Positions 54,905 through 63,514 of a DNA stretch of 64,000 bases are shown here, in pieces; position 1 is the first letter of the stretch, and every line of letters begins with the position of its first letter. This stretch comes from Candidatus Woesearchaeota archaeon (GTDB lineage: Archaea; Nanobdellota; Nanobdellia; Woesearchaeales; JACJVV01). Under the pieces are notes generated by a model, which made no database searches, was not told the origin of the DNA, and saw only the letters and a list, made by a program, of their open reading frames with translations. The DNA is taken from positions 62,001 through 126,000 of the forward strand of contig JACJVV010000002.1 of the NCBI GenBank assembly GCA_020637495.1. Reading direction: 5' to 3'. The position numbers and the translations under genes were made by a program.

Positions 54905-55885
54905 TCATAGTTTGAACTCCTCAATCAATGGTCTTATGCTTCTTAGTTCATCTCTTTCTGAATCCCACAATGAAAGAACATGGTCGTAATTCCTATCTTT
55001 TCCCTCTAGCCTCAATATGAGGGCAGGATCAGGATCAACTCTCTGGGGCCTGATGATTTTTACTGGTTTTGGTTCTACTATCTCTAATGAATTTGGTGCA
55101 TATACTGCATCACTGCTTGATGAGGCTATTATATCTCCTACCTTTGGAATCCATGCGATGTACATCTCTGGCATAGGCAATGGTCTGAATCCTTCTTTCT
55201 GAGCACAGCCTAATTCAGTAAAGTATCTGATCATTGATTCATTGAGCTCTGCTCTGACTTCTTCGGGGATATCTGGACTTTTTGCATAGCATTCATTTAT
55301 ACGTCCACCATATACCCATCTCATATTGATACTGCAATCAAGATGTCCATTGACTGATGAATTGAGTCTTATTATTCCACCCTCTTTTTTGTATTTATCA
55401 TTATGTAAACTTTCCCTTTCTCCAACTTCGATCTGCAATTGCTCTTTTACTCTGTTAAGTCTTAGACTGACATCAAACTCAACATTGCCTTCAACTCTCA
55501 AAGGGATGCTTTTGGGATCATCATATTTGCTAACGACAATGAGTGGGATTTTAGTATCGATGCTGGGCTCTCCAAGGTCAAGCTTGTTGGCCTCGTTGAA
55601 GATTCCTCTGGCATACATTGCTCTGTCAAAGCTTTGCATTATATGATCTGCATTCGCTGGAACAATAGTTATACTTCGTTTCAGGTTATAGATCTCAGGA
55701 GAGAGGAGTGGAAAAACTCTCTTCAGTCTGTTTGATACATACTCTGCAGTCTGATCTTTGGTTTTTGGATTAATCTCGCTATGATCTATATTATCAATCA
55801 ATATTCTCTCAAGGTATAACGCTTCATCGCTTGCTTGGGTTTTAATTTCTTCTTTTGGTCTTTTTCTGATAAGTTGGCTTAGCAT
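54905..55885 (-). CDS. Unrecognised 326-aa protein
   Basis: A soluble, charged protein with no signal peptide. Regions RLKRVFPLLSPEIYNLKRSI and GEPSIDTKIPLIVVSKYDDP look globular; SASSSDAVYAP-like loops and a Pro-rich stretch (VEPKPVKIIRPQRVDPDPAL) precede a helical end. Codon use is normal. No domain recognised. Confidence 0.72.
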   Translation of the reverse strand: MLSQLIRKRPKEEIKTQASDEALYLERILIDNIDHSEINPKTKDQTAEYVSNRLKRVFPLLSPEIYNLKRSITIVPANADHIMQSFDRAMYARGIFNEANKLDLGEPSIDTKIPLIVVSKYDDPKSIPLRVEGNVEFDVSLRLNRVKEQLQIEVGERESLHNDKYKKEGGIIRLNSSVNGHLDCSINMRWVYGGRINECYAKSPDIPEEVRAELNESMIRYFTELGCAQKEGFRPLPMPEMYIAWIPKVGDIIASSSSDAVYAPNSLEIVEPKPVKIIRPQRVDPDPALILRLEGKDRNYDHVLSLWDSERDELRSIRPLIEEFKL

Positions 55886-56035
55886 AACACTCCCTCCAAA
55901 ACTGAAAATAAAGAATGATTTTACCTATATATTAATATTTAATCAAATTTAGCGAAAATGAATATTATTCTTTTATATTTTACTCATTATATCTAATATA
56001 GTAATATTTATTAATGCACTAATAATCCTTAATTT

Positions 56036-56983
56036 ATGAAGCTAGAAAGCACAGACATCAAACTATTGCATGAACTATCAAAGAACTGCAGAAGTTCTGT
56101 GACGACCTTGGCAAAGAATGTAAGGGTTTCAAAGAGTACAATACTTTACAAGATAAAAAGACTTGAAAGCTTAGGTATAATCAAAGGATACCAGACTATA
56201 GTTGATAACTCAAGGCTAGGAAATATCTATGGTAGGATTACATTGAAGATAAATAACATTGATGAGAAAAGTAATACCAAGATTATCTCATTCCTAAAGC
56301 TTCACAAAAGCATCACATGGTTTGCAACGGTGCATGGTATAGCTGATTTTGCAATTGCTTTGCGTTGTGATTCTATAAACCAATTTAACAGCATTGTGCA
56401 TGAGATACATAAAGAGATAGGGAAATATATCGAATCACAAGAGATAAGCATTGCGTACAAGATTTATCATTGTGCTGCAAACATCATTATTGGAAAACCT
56501 TTGGTCCCAGCTGTGTGTTCTACTCATGATTCTTCTAGAGAAGATCTCAACGAGACAGAAAATAGGATACTCGAGGCTTTGATCAATGACCCTACAATCT
56601 CGATCATCAACCTAGCAAAAAGATGCAGCTGCACAACAAAGACAGCTTTGGCAAAGAAGCGTTCTCTGGAGAAAAAAGAGATAATAATGAGATACCAGGT
56701 TATTCTCAATACTGAGATGTTAGGATATGAGACATATCATGTTTTCTGGAAGTTCAAGGATTATGATGCAAGAAATCTTCTGGCATTCAAGGAGAATCTG
56801 CTTCAGATGAAAGAGACATTGTATGTGGATGAATCTCTAAGTAGGTCTTACATTGAATCTGAGTTTTTGGTGCATAATCAAAGAGAGCTATACAAACTTG
56901 TAGACGATTTAAGAAACAAATTCCCAAATACGATCAGGGATTATGATATACTATTGATCTACGAGATCCATAAGGACATTTGA
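56036..56983 (+). CDS. Lrp/AsnC-type regulator with two HTH units
   Basis: The 315-aa protein contains two copies of an AsnC-type module. The first HTH is ELSKNCRSSVTTLAKNVRVS KST-like at residues 8-50, followed by a ligand domain (residues 60-145). The second HTH begins near residue 168 (TENRILEALINDPTISIINL) and is followed by a second half-domain. Usual Lrp proteins are half this length, so this is a tandem duplication or fusion. It probably controls metabolic genes. It is convergent with the next gene. Confidence 0.9.
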   Translation: MKLESTDIKLLHELSKNCRSSVTTLAKNVRVSKSTILYKIKRLESLGIIKGYQTIVDNSRLGNIYGRITLKINNIDEKSNTKIISFLKLHKSITWFATVHGIADFAIALRCDSINQFNSIVHEIHKEIGKYIESQEISIAYKIYHCAANIIIGKPLVPAVCSTHDSSREDLNETENRILEALINDPTISIINLAKRCSCTTKTALAKKRSLEKKEIIMRYQVILNTEMLGYETYHVFWKFKDYDARNLLAFKENLLQMKETLYVDESLSRSYIESEFLVHNQRELYKLVDDLRNKFPNTIRDYDILLIYEIHKDI

Positions 56984-57709
56984 TCAAGGTTTGATGTAAA
57001 GTGCAACGCTTCCTGGCATACCATCAATACTTAGTACGTCAGCACCAGCCATATCAGCCATGATGCTTATGTCACGTTCTGAATATCTATAGCTTCTGTG
57101 CAGGGTCATTCTTATCCCTTTTGGAATTGTTGCATTCCTCATGCAATATTGATCTGCAATCTCCACTTCCCTCTCAGTCTTGAATCCAATCTCATATGCA
57201 TAGCTCCCTGAATCATTAAGGACTACCGGATCACAGAACATGCTGAAGTCTTGTTGCTGTCTCTTATCAAGCAACAATATCTCAGAGAGGAAATGATAAA
57301 GGAATGGACAGTCCATCTGATTGTAATGATTTTCTCCTGTTGTATTGTCGACAGTAGCGACTGTATAGAACAATGCTGCATTCTTTATATCTGAGATCTG
57401 TTTCATCTCAGCCATGACAGAATCATATGGCTGGCATGCAATCCCATTTGCCTTGACTATGATATTTTCATCCTTCATCCTTGTCATAAGATAATCGCCT
57501 AGTGAAGCACCATCAAGATTTGCAGCTGAAAGCGTGCCTTTACTGTCTGGCCAGAACATCCTTAGCAATGATAACGATGTAAGGGAAGAATCTGCACTCA
57601 GGACATCAAGATGATCTTGTCCTATGCTTTTTGCAATTGATTTCTGCCAGCTCATCTCATTGAATGATGAACCGCCGTAAAGTATTATGAGTAATGGATT
57701 TACTTCCAT
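56984..57709 (-). CDS. Unrecognised 241-aa protein
   Basis: A soluble alpha/beta protein starting MEVNPLLIILYGGSSFNEMS. A longer frame from 57745 exists, but the shorter start is more likely because the extension has an odd composition (RRHYFEGIFF). Segments NIIVKANGIACQPYDSVMAE and RMTLHRSYRYSERDISIMAD are protein-like. No family recognised, although the start resembles a P-loop-less nucleotide or kinase-like fold. Confidence 0.65.
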   Translation of the reverse strand: MEVNPLLIILYGGSSFNEMSWQKSIAKSIGQDHLDVLSADSSLTSLSLLRMFWPDSKGTLSAANLDGASLGDYLMTRMKDENIIVKANGIACQPYDSVMAEMKQISDIKNAALFYTVATVDNTTGENHYNQMDCPFLYHFLSEILLLDKRQQQDFSMFCDPVVLNDSGSYAYEIGFKTEREVEIADQYCMRNATIPKGIRMTLHRSYRYSERDISIMADMAGADVLSIDGMPGSVALYIKP

Positions 57710-57745
57710 GTTGAAAAATATCCCTTCAAAATAATGCCTTCTCAA

Positions 57746-58164
57746 AGACTCATTTCAGCTAATTATATAGAATAGCTTGAGAGTGTTTAAAGTAGCAGCA
57801 TACATCAGTTGCTTGTACGACAGTCGGCATGGTGAATGCTACTTCATGATTATAGACTTATTCTTGTTTTCTTAATGATTCAAGGCTTGCTTCTATCACG
57901 TATCTTCTTGCTTGCGTCGTGGCATGAACCTAGAAAATGCGCAAATGTGATATCATCTGGATCGATATATCCCTGCATAGTTTGAGCATCCTCAGGGTAA
58001 TGTTAATTTTTTATAATAATTGCGCTAGTTCGGTGATTATCGGAAAGGGTGTTTCCGGTACACAATTCATGTGAAAGAGATCTTGTTCAAAGGATTGGTA
58101 TATTCTCGAGTCGCATATCATCAATATTACTTCGATCAGTCATCACTTCCTTCGAAAGTTTTTC
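57746..58164. other. 420-base intergenic region with hairpins and a possible small ORF
   Basis: No long frame occurs here. It contains an imperfect hairpin at 57792-57842 (GTAGCA...TGCTAC with extra pairs), a perfect one at 58041-58057 (CGGAAA-gggtg-TTTCCG), and a 32-codon frame at 57880-57978 on the minus strand preceded by a TATA-like run. It may hold a small RNA, but I cannot identify one. Confidence 0.45.
57880..57978 (-). CDS. Possible 32-aa protein
   Basis: ATG 57978 begins MQGYIDPDDITFAHFLGSCH then DASKKIRDRSKP. TTATAAAAAA at 58010-58019 on the opposite strand (reading into this gene) lies about 35-40 bases upstream and GAGG 12 bases upstream. Composition is protein-like, with a charged end. 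Without homologs this remains tentative. Confidence 0.4.
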   Translation of the reverse strand: MQGYIDPDDITFAHFLGSCHDASKKIRDRSKP

Positions 58165-58350
58165 TTACGTTGATAATAGCTCTCTGGCTCTTCCATAATA
58201 TGCAACTTTCTCGATATCTTCATATCCTCCAGAACCATCTGATCTGAATCCCTTATCTTTTGAAAAGTCAGGATTCTCAACAAGAAATCTTCTCAATGCC
58301 TCTCCTAGAGAATTATCGAACTTCCTGTCTTTTCTCAATACTATAGTCAT
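58165..58350 (-). CDS. Unrecognised 61-aa basic protein
   Basis: The protein MTIVLRKDRKFDNSLGEALR continues with a helical middle and a Gly/Ser/Asp-rich turn (KGFRSDGSGGYEDIEKVAYY). It has good codon use and is isolated. No family recognised. Confidence 0.6.
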   Translation of the reverse strand: MTIVLRKDRKFDNSLGEALRRFLVENPDFSKDKGFRSDGSGGYEDIEKVAYYGRARELLST

Positions 58351-58410
58351 ACATCTGTAGTCATAATATTATTTATAAATATTATCTTCACTAATGAGTA
58401 GTCAACTTTA

Positions 58411-58815
58411 TTATCTGTTGTTCATCAATATCTCTTCAACAATGCTTTCATAATCAATAGGCTTCCTGAATACATGTTCTGCTCCTCTTTTAAGGAATTC
58501 CTGTTTATAGCAGTCTTCGATGCATGCAATTACTCCAACTCTTTGTTCAGGGTTTGCATCCATGATCTGCTCAAGTGTAACAATTGCAGTCTCTATACCA
58601 TCAAATCTCATATACTTATAGAGGTCAGTATAATTATAGGTCATGTCTATAACTTCATCAATTAATATGTAATCCATCTCTTTTGCTTCTGCATGTTGTA
58701 TTGCAGATATGGAATATTTTGTGTACGTAGAAAGAATAGGTGCGTTGAACTCCATCGCTCTAGAAAGATGTTTCGCTAAGAAATCATCATTGCTTACTAC
58801 AAGTACATTCTGCAT
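58411..58815 (-). CDS. Receiver-like (CheY fold) protein
   Basis: A 134-aa single-domain protein. VLVVSNDDFLAKHL gives the acidic pair after beta-1, MDYILIDEVIDM the expected phospho-Asp strand near residue 54, and EHVFRKPIDYESIVEEIL the conserved Lys-Pro near the end. This is the response-regulator receiver fold, but the segment between (residues 60-95) is longer than usual. No histidine kinase gene is nearby; a PAS protein is 1.2 kb away. It could be a stand-alone or degenerate receiver. Confidence 0.72.
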   Translation of the reverse strand: MQNVLVVSNDDFLAKHLSRAMEFNAPILSTYTKYSISAIQHAEAKEMDYILIDEVIDMTYNYTDLYKYMRFDGIETAIVTLEQIMDANPEQRVGVIACIEDCYKQEFLKRGAEHVFRKPIDYESIVEEILMNNR

Positions 58816-58875
58816 ACAGATTGGAATATTGTACCAATTTTAAACCTTGCCCTCATTTGGTAAGCTTTGGTAAGT

Positions 58876-58883
58876 TTTATATA
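58876..58883 (+). promoter_or_regulatory. TATA box of the split dph2 gene
   Basis: TTTATATA lies 30 bases before ATG 58906 and inside the longer frame from 58867, so it selects ATG 58906 as a leaderless start. Confidence 0.6.
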
Positions 58884-58905
58884 TGCTTCCAGACCCCAAT
58901 ATAAC

Positions 58906-59190
58906 ATGAATTATGACCTAGAACTAGAAAAGCTAAAATCTTATCTCAAAGAGCATAATTGCAAGACTATTGTTTTGCAATTCCCTGATGGGCTGAAAGT
59001 GTTTGCAGACAAGGTAATAGATGAGCTTGACAAGATGAATCAAGAAGAAGGGACAGATGTAATGCCTATAATTTGGTTCGGTACATGTTTTGGTGCATGC
59101 GATATCCCTCTAGGACTAAACCAGTTCAAGACAGATCTTTTTGTACAGTGGGGACACAATGTTTTCAACAGGGTTGAGGGGTGGAAATAG
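58906..59190 (+). CDS. dph2: Diphthamide synthase Dph2, N-terminal piece
   Basis: Dph2 makes the first C-C bond of diphthamide on elongation factor 2, using a [4Fe-4S] cluster and SAM. This piece (94 aa) carries domain 1: LQFPDGLKVFADKVIDELDK and the first cluster cysteine in IIWFGTCFGACDIPLGLNQ. It ends at TAG 59188-59190 after QWGHNVFNRVEGWK; the next ATG follows directly and in the same frame. The two pieces total 340 residues, the length of intact archaeal Dph2 (about 340), so either a single stop divides one gene or this is true gene fission. Confidence 0.85.
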   Translation: MNYDLELEKLKSYLKEHNCKTIVLQFPDGLKVFADKVIDELDKMNQEEGTDVMPIIWFGTCFGACDIPLGLNQFKTDLFVQWGHNVFNRVEGWK

Positions 59191-59931
59191 ATGAAATCAC
59201 TTCTCATAGATGCAAGGTACAATAAGCCATTGAAGATCAATCAGGATACTCTGGATGAGATAAAGAAGCATAAGCGAGTGGCACTATATGCTGCAGTACA
59301 GTTCATTCATCTTCTTCCAGATATAAAGAAACAATTGGAGACTGTTGAAGGGGTTGAAGTAGTTACATCCAAACCTGATCGCACAGATGCTAATTACCAG
59401 ATCCTAGGTTGTGACTGCTATTGGCAGAATTACCAATTTGCAGATGATATCGATGCTTTTGTCTATATCGGTGATGGTTTCTTCCATCCATTGGCCATGG
59501 CTTTAGCTCAAAGGGATACTGCTAAATATCGTCCTGTTATAATATATGATCCGAAAGATGACAAGAAAATATTGATCGATCTGGAACGTATTGCTCCTAT
59601 CCTGAGAAGATATCGTTCATCGTTGATGAAATTCAAGAATGCAGATATAGTTGGAGTCTTCGTAACGACTAAACCTGGTCAGCAGCAATATAAGATGAGC
59701 CTCAAGCTCAAGGAGAAGTTTCCAGATAAGAAATTCTATTATTTTGCAGGCGATAATTTCGATTATGCCAAGACTGAAGAGTTCCCTTTCTGCAAGTTCT
59801 GGATAAATACTGCATGTCCAAGGATCGGCCTTGATGATCAGGTGAATTACAAGGTAGATACAATAAATCTTATGGATGCATTTGATGTTGATAAGATACT
59901 TTCTAAAGATTGCCTACTTACAAGAATATAA
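59191..59931 (+). CDS. dph2: Diphthamide synthase Dph2, C-terminal piece
   Basis: Domains 2 and 3 of Dph2 in a 246-aa frame, in phase with the N-terminal piece. The second cluster cysteine is in QILGCDCYWQNYQFADDIDA and the third in KFWINTACPRIGLDDQ, so the three ligands are divided one and two between the polypeptides. The ATG abuts the preceding TAG (TAGATG), and GAGGGGTGG at 59176-59184 is a good SD 6 bases upstream, so this piece can be translated separately. DAFVYIGDGFFHPLAMAL and VGVFVTTKPGQQQ are typical of the family. Confidence 0.85.
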   Translation: MKSLLIDARYNKPLKINQDTLDEIKKHKRVALYAAVQFIHLLPDIKKQLETVEGVEVVTSKPDRTDANYQILGCDCYWQNYQFADDIDAFVYIGDGFFHPLAMALAQRDTAKYRPVIIYDPKDDKKILIDLERIAPILRRYRSSLMKFKNADIVGVFVTTKPGQQQYKMSLKLKEKFPDKKFYYFAGDNFDYAKTEEFPFCKFWINTACPRIGLDDQVNYKVDTINLMDAFDVDKILSKDCLLTRI

Positions 59932-60018
59932 TTCTCGTATTATATCATTGAAGATACAAGGCAAACTAGATAATCTAAGATAACTATGTTTTTAAAGCAT
60001 CTAGGGCTAACTTTGCTT

Positions 60019-60948
60019 ATGTCAGAAGCAGAAAATACAGATCCGGAAAAAAGTGATGAACGTCCGGGAATCCTACGGAGATTGTTATCCAAGACATATG
60101 TGGGACAGCTTGAGGATAAAGTGCATAGGCTTGAAGATACTGTCAAGAATATGGAAGGAGCTAATCAGAAGAATGAGGATCTCCAGGAAGAACTGAAGCA
60201 AGCTGCAGCAGATCTGCGTGATGCATATACAACTATAGACACTCTGCAGAGCAAGATTGAAGGAATGAAAGATATGTTCCAGGATCTTGAAGTCCCCTAT
60301 ATGGAAATAGATAAGGGAGGTATAATAAAAGTTGTAAGTCCAAACATAGAGGACTGCTTCGGTTATAAGCCTGAAGATCTTATAAACAATCATCTCAAGG
60401 ATTATATGGTGGATGAGAAAGCGTCTCATTTCTTGGCATTTATACCTACTCTTGTAAAGATGGAATTTGAAGGAGCATCACATAGGGTAGAGATGAGAGC
60501 AGCAAAAGGGAAAAAGATAATGTATATCAGGATGAAGTATATTCAAGATGACAAAGGTGAGTATGCAGGCACCGTCGTATTTTTTGAGGAAAAATCACTT
60601 TTTAGAAGATGGCGATCAAACTATAAGAATGAGTACAATGAGGTTCTTCCTGAAGTGGCAGAAGATGATTATATGAAGAAGAGGATGGCAAGGATATTCT
60701 CTAACGCTGTAATACAAGATGTTGCAACGATTTATTTTGATGCATCAGGAGCCAAATCAATATCAGATAAGGTCGCAAATGCAATAGTAGCCTTAGCAGG
60801 AAGAAAGAATACAGAGGTATACATAAAGAGGCCTTCAGACGAGATTAGGCAGCAATTCATGTCACTTGGTTTCAGACCTGATCATTTTGAGCCATCACAT
60901 ATAGAAGAATATCTTCCTGAAGCAAAGCCTAATAATAATCCAGCTTAA
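60019..60948 (+). CDS. PAS-domain protein with coiled coil
   Basis: The 309-aa protein has a long coiled coil at residues 25-85 (GQLEDKVHRLEDTVKNMEGA), a PAS domain at about 90-190 (VPYMEIDKGGIIKVVSPNIE, then YKPEDLINNHLKDYMVDEKA), and a C-terminal part reminiscent of a STAS-like or anti-sigma-antagonist fold (SNAVIQDVATIYFDASGAKS). It probably senses a small molecule or redox state and signals by protein contact; it has no kinase or output domain that I recognise. Start 60019 fits TTTTTAAAGC about 25 bases upstream better than 59986. Confidence 0.82.
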   Translation: MSEAENTDPEKSDERPGILRRLLSKTYVGQLEDKVHRLEDTVKNMEGANQKNEDLQEELKQAAADLRDAYTTIDTLQSKIEGMKDMFQDLEVPYMEIDKGGIIKVVSPNIEDCFGYKPEDLINNHLKDYMVDEKASHFLAFIPTLVKMEFEGASHRVEMRAAKGKKIMYIRMKYIQDDKGEYAGTVVFFEEKSLFRRWRSNYKNEYNEVLPEVAEDDYMKKRMARIFSNAVIQDVATIYFDASGAKSISDKVANAIVALAGRKNTEVYIKRPSDEIRQQFMSLGFRPDHFEPSHIEEYLPEAKPNNNPA

Positions 60949-62009
60949 ACCCCAAACATGCACATTCTAGCATCATATTGCTGATAACCAGCATCACATA
61001 TTATGAAACATTCATTCCTGTCCTTGAAGCATTTGAAGCCTTCTTCACAATCATCATCGCTCTGACAGGCAGGCCCGATCCTGATAACATATTTATTTGC
61101 TGTGACTATAGTACCATATACTCCTAATTCTTTCATCAATTCAGCACCTTTCTCTCTTCCAAGCACAAAAACAGCAGTACTGATCGCATCTGCATCCATA
61201 GCATTATCAGCGACGATGGTCACAGATATTAATTCTGTTGCGCTATATCCTGTCCTTGGATCGACAATATGGTGGAAGCTTTTATCCTCAGTGAAATATC
61301 TTTCATAATCTCCTGAAGTCACTACTGCATTACCATTGAGTTCAATGATATCGATGGTATTTTTCTTGTCACGTGGATCTGCAAGTGCAACGTTCCATTT
61401 CTCACCGTCTGGTTTAGTGCCTATTGTCATCATGTCACCGCCTGCATTGACGAGTGCACTCTGGATTCCCTTTCCTTGCAGAACTTCAATTGCTTTATCA
61501 ACAGCATAGCCTTTTGCAATCCCTCCAAGAGTTATCTTCTGTTTTGGATGTATTGCAATTATATCATCGCTATAGTTGATGTATCTGAAGTTCACCATTC
61601 CTAGCTTTTCTCTGATCTGATCATCGCTTGGAGGACCTCCTGCAGCGAAACTCTCAGAATATAAGTCTAGTATAGGTTGTACAGTTATGTCAAATGAACC
61701 ATTGCTTATCTTTGAATAGTATACAGACTTCTCGATATTTATCTTAAGGTCATCAGAGAATCCTGTTATATATTTCTGTGAATTCAGCAAGCTTACTTCT
61801 GAATCATTCTTGTAATTGCTCAGCAATGCATCAATCCTTATTATCTCATCAAAGGCATCCTCAACACTCTCCTTCAGGAATGCTTTATCATCTCCATAAA
61901 CTGTAATAGTTACTATCGTCCCCATAAGCTCTCTCGTCTCTTTGTACTCTGTAATCCCAGAACAGCCTACCAATAACGACAATATTAATACAAATAAGAT
62001 GTGCTTCAT
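60945..62009 (-). CDS. apbE: FAD:protein FMN transferase (ApbE), lipoprotein
   Basis: Attaches FMN covalently to threonine residues of Rnf and Nqr subunits at the outer face of the membrane. The start MKHILFVLILSLLVGCSG is a lipoprotein signal with the lipid Cys at position 16. Family motifs are GTIVTITVYGDD, LGGIAKGYAVDKAIEVL (FAD site), SALVNAGGDMMTIGT, VTSGDYERYF and FHHIVDPRTGYSA. The C-terminus is extended by about 40 residues with six or more cysteines (CQSDDDCEEGFKCFKDRNEC), an unusual disulfide-like tail. RnfC starts 1.7 kb downstream. Confidence 0.93.
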   Translation of the reverse strand: MKHILFVLILSLLVGCSGITEYKETRELMGTIVTITVYGDDKAFLKESVEDAFDEIIRIDALLSNYKNDSEVSLLNSQKYITGFSDDLKINIEKSVYYSKISNGSFDITVQPILDLYSESFAAGGPPSDDQIREKLGMVNFRYINYSDDIIAIHPKQKITLGGIAKGYAVDKAIEVLQGKGIQSALVNAGGDMMTIGTKPDGEKWNVALADPRDKKNTIDIIELNGNAVVTSGDYERYFTEDKSFHHIVDPRTGYSATELISVTIVADNAMDADAISTAVFVLGREKGAELMKELGVYGTIVTANKYVIRIGPACQSDDDCEEGFKCFKDRNECFIICDAGYQQYDARMCMFGV

Positions 62010-62087
62010 GATACTACTTGAATCTCTTTATTCTTAAACTTTACTCCCAAAAACCTTTATAAAGCCATATTCAATTACAACCAACAA

Positions 62088-62117
62088 GAGGTGAATATAC
62101 CTCAGATTCATTTCTGA
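62088..62117. promoter_or_regulatory. Two tandem hairpins in the leader of the PurU-like gene
   Basis: GAGGT-gaatat-ACCTC (62088-62103) is followed directly by TCAGA-ttcatt-TCTGA (62102-62117), sharing two bases so that they may compete. TTTATAAA near 62055-62062 would start transcription near 62085, giving a roughly 50-base leader where most genes here have none. The first stem would sequester a GAGG SD-like sequence. Regulation by attenuation is a possibility. Confidence 0.4.
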
Positions 62118-62133
62118 GAGTAGGGTATTTAAG

Positions 62134-62973
62134 ATGGGAGAATATACATTACTGTTCAGATGCAATGATAGGAAAGGAGTTCTAGATGAGATCACTAAAT
62201 TTGTCACTGAAGAACATAATGGGAATTTTGGTGATGTCAGGGCAACACCTTGGGAGGGGCAATATGCAGTCAGGGCTGAATTTGAGTCCAATAGCACCCT
62301 CGAACAACTTACTTCAAATTTCGATGAATTTGTAGATGGAACTGATAGATGGGTTGATATTTCTGATAGGAATGTCAAGAAGAAAGTAGCAATATTAGTC
62401 TCAAAACAGATGCATTGCTTGAAATATCTTCTTAATAGCTGGGAAGAAGGAGATCTCAATATCGATGTCCCTTTGATAATAAGCAATCATCCTGATGCTT
62501 CAAACATTGCTCATCGACATGGTATAAATTTTTTCTATGTCCCAGCTTCTCCAGAGAACAGAAAGGAAGCTGAAGCCAGGATATTGGACCTAGTCAAGAG
62601 AGAGGATACGGATTTAATTGTCACAGCAAGATACATGCAGATAATCACAGCTAACATGTTGAATAATTTTGGAAAACCTTTCATTAATGTGCATCATGGT
62701 AATGTTGCAGCATTCCCTGGGGCAAAACCATATCATCAGGCATATGCTAGAGGTGTTAAAGATTTACATCCTACAGCACATTACATGATCGAAGAGGTTG
62801 ATAAGGGTCCTATCATAATGACTGAAGAGATCCATGTAGAGGATACTGATACTGTGCAGGACTATATCCGGAAGGGGAAACAAGGAGAATGCATAGCTCT
62901 ACTCAGAGCAGTTGACTTGCATGCTAATAATAGGATTATCACTTATAACAATAAGACTTTAAGATTCCAATGA
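62134..62973 (+). CDS. Formyltetrahydrofolate deformylase-like protein (PurU family)
   Basis: The N-terminal ACT domain (YTLLFRCNDRKGVLDEITKF) is followed by a formyltransferase domain: VAILVSKQMHCLKYLLNSW, TARYMQIITANMLNNF, INVHHGNVAAFPGAKPYHQA and AHYMIEEVDKGPIIMTEEI. The N/H/D catalytic positions are present, though NVHHGNVAAF replaces the usual IHHSFLPAF. PurU releases formate from 10-formyl-THF; in archaea it may supply formate for purine synthesis. A leader with two hairpins precedes it. At 279 aa the length is normal. Confidence 0.85.
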   Translation: MGEYTLLFRCNDRKGVLDEITKFVTEEHNGNFGDVRATPWEGQYAVRAEFESNSTLEQLTSNFDEFVDGTDRWVDISDRNVKKKVAILVSKQMHCLKYLLNSWEEGDLNIDVPLIISNHPDASNIAHRHGINFFYVPASPENRKEAEARILDLVKREDTDLIVTARYMQIITANMLNNFGKPFINVHHGNVAAFPGAKPYHQAYARGVKDLHPTAHYMIEEVDKGPIIMTEEIHVEDTDTVQDYIRKGKQGECIALLRAVDLHANNRIITYNNKTLRFQ

Positions 62974-63056
62974 TTATGGATTTATTACTCTTATTCTTCT
63001 TATTATCTCAAAGAAAGTATTCACATGATCTCTGACAATCTCTTTATTTCAAGCCA

Positions 63057-63386
63057 TTATACAATGCTTGTGAGCCAAGTCTTGCTTCGATAAAGATATA
63101 ATGCCATTAACAAGCCTATAAGGTTTGAGATTGGATAGGCTATCCATATGCCTATTGCACCAAGCTTGAACACTATTGATAATAAAAAACCTGCAATGAA
63201 CAAAGATATTGTCTGAGTGAAAGAAAGGCTCATAGATAATGTTGTCTTCCCGGCTGCCTTAAGAGTCCCGCTGATTACCATCTGTATCCCTATGAATCCA
63301 AATGATAACGCCATTATACGGATGAATAATGCAGATGAGTTTATCACTTCAATCTCACCAGGAACAAAGAAACTTGAAATGGATGG
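63057..63386 (-). pseudogene. MATE-family transporter, C-terminal fragment
   Basis: About 110 residues match the last three or four helices of a MATE (multidrug/organic cation) exporter: FVPGEIEVINSSALFIRIMA, IGIQMVISGTLKAAGKTTLS and AIGIWIAYPISNLIGLLMAL. The other 340 residues are missing. The similarity stops within about 10 bases of the start of the small gene at 63394 on the other strand, so the gene was cut there. The open frame continues to 63482 only because it is antisense to that small gene. Confidence 0.7.
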
Positions 63387-63393
63387 AGCGAAG

Positions 63394-63506
63394 ATGTTAT
63401 ATGAAGACAAAGAGGAAACCTTCTGATGCCTGAAGAGGTTGAGGAACTGTCTCCATGGGAGATTGAGGATCGAAGGATACATATAAGTGAAGATTATATG
63501 CTTTAG
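63394..63506 (+). pseudogene. Frameshifted second copy of the MLYEDK...SPWEIE small protein
   Basis: ATG 63394 gives MLYEDK, then a one-base shift near 63408-63413 (AAA where AAAA would restore frame) leads into GNLLMPEEVEELSPWEIEDR and IHISEDYML. Without the shift it aligns along its length with the intact 36-aa protein at 22676-22786. A 26-aa version starting at ATG 63426 is still open. Either a real frameshift or a sequencing error. An SD-like GGAG precedes ATG 63394, and the next small gene follows after 8 bases. Confidence 0.65.
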
Positions 63507-63514
63507 GAGGAAAA

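Noticed and set aside
59188..59190. Pyrrolysine or other amber readthrough in Dph2
   Set aside because: UAG ends many ordinary genes in the window, no pylTS genes are visible, and an SD plus adjacent ATG explains separate translation better.
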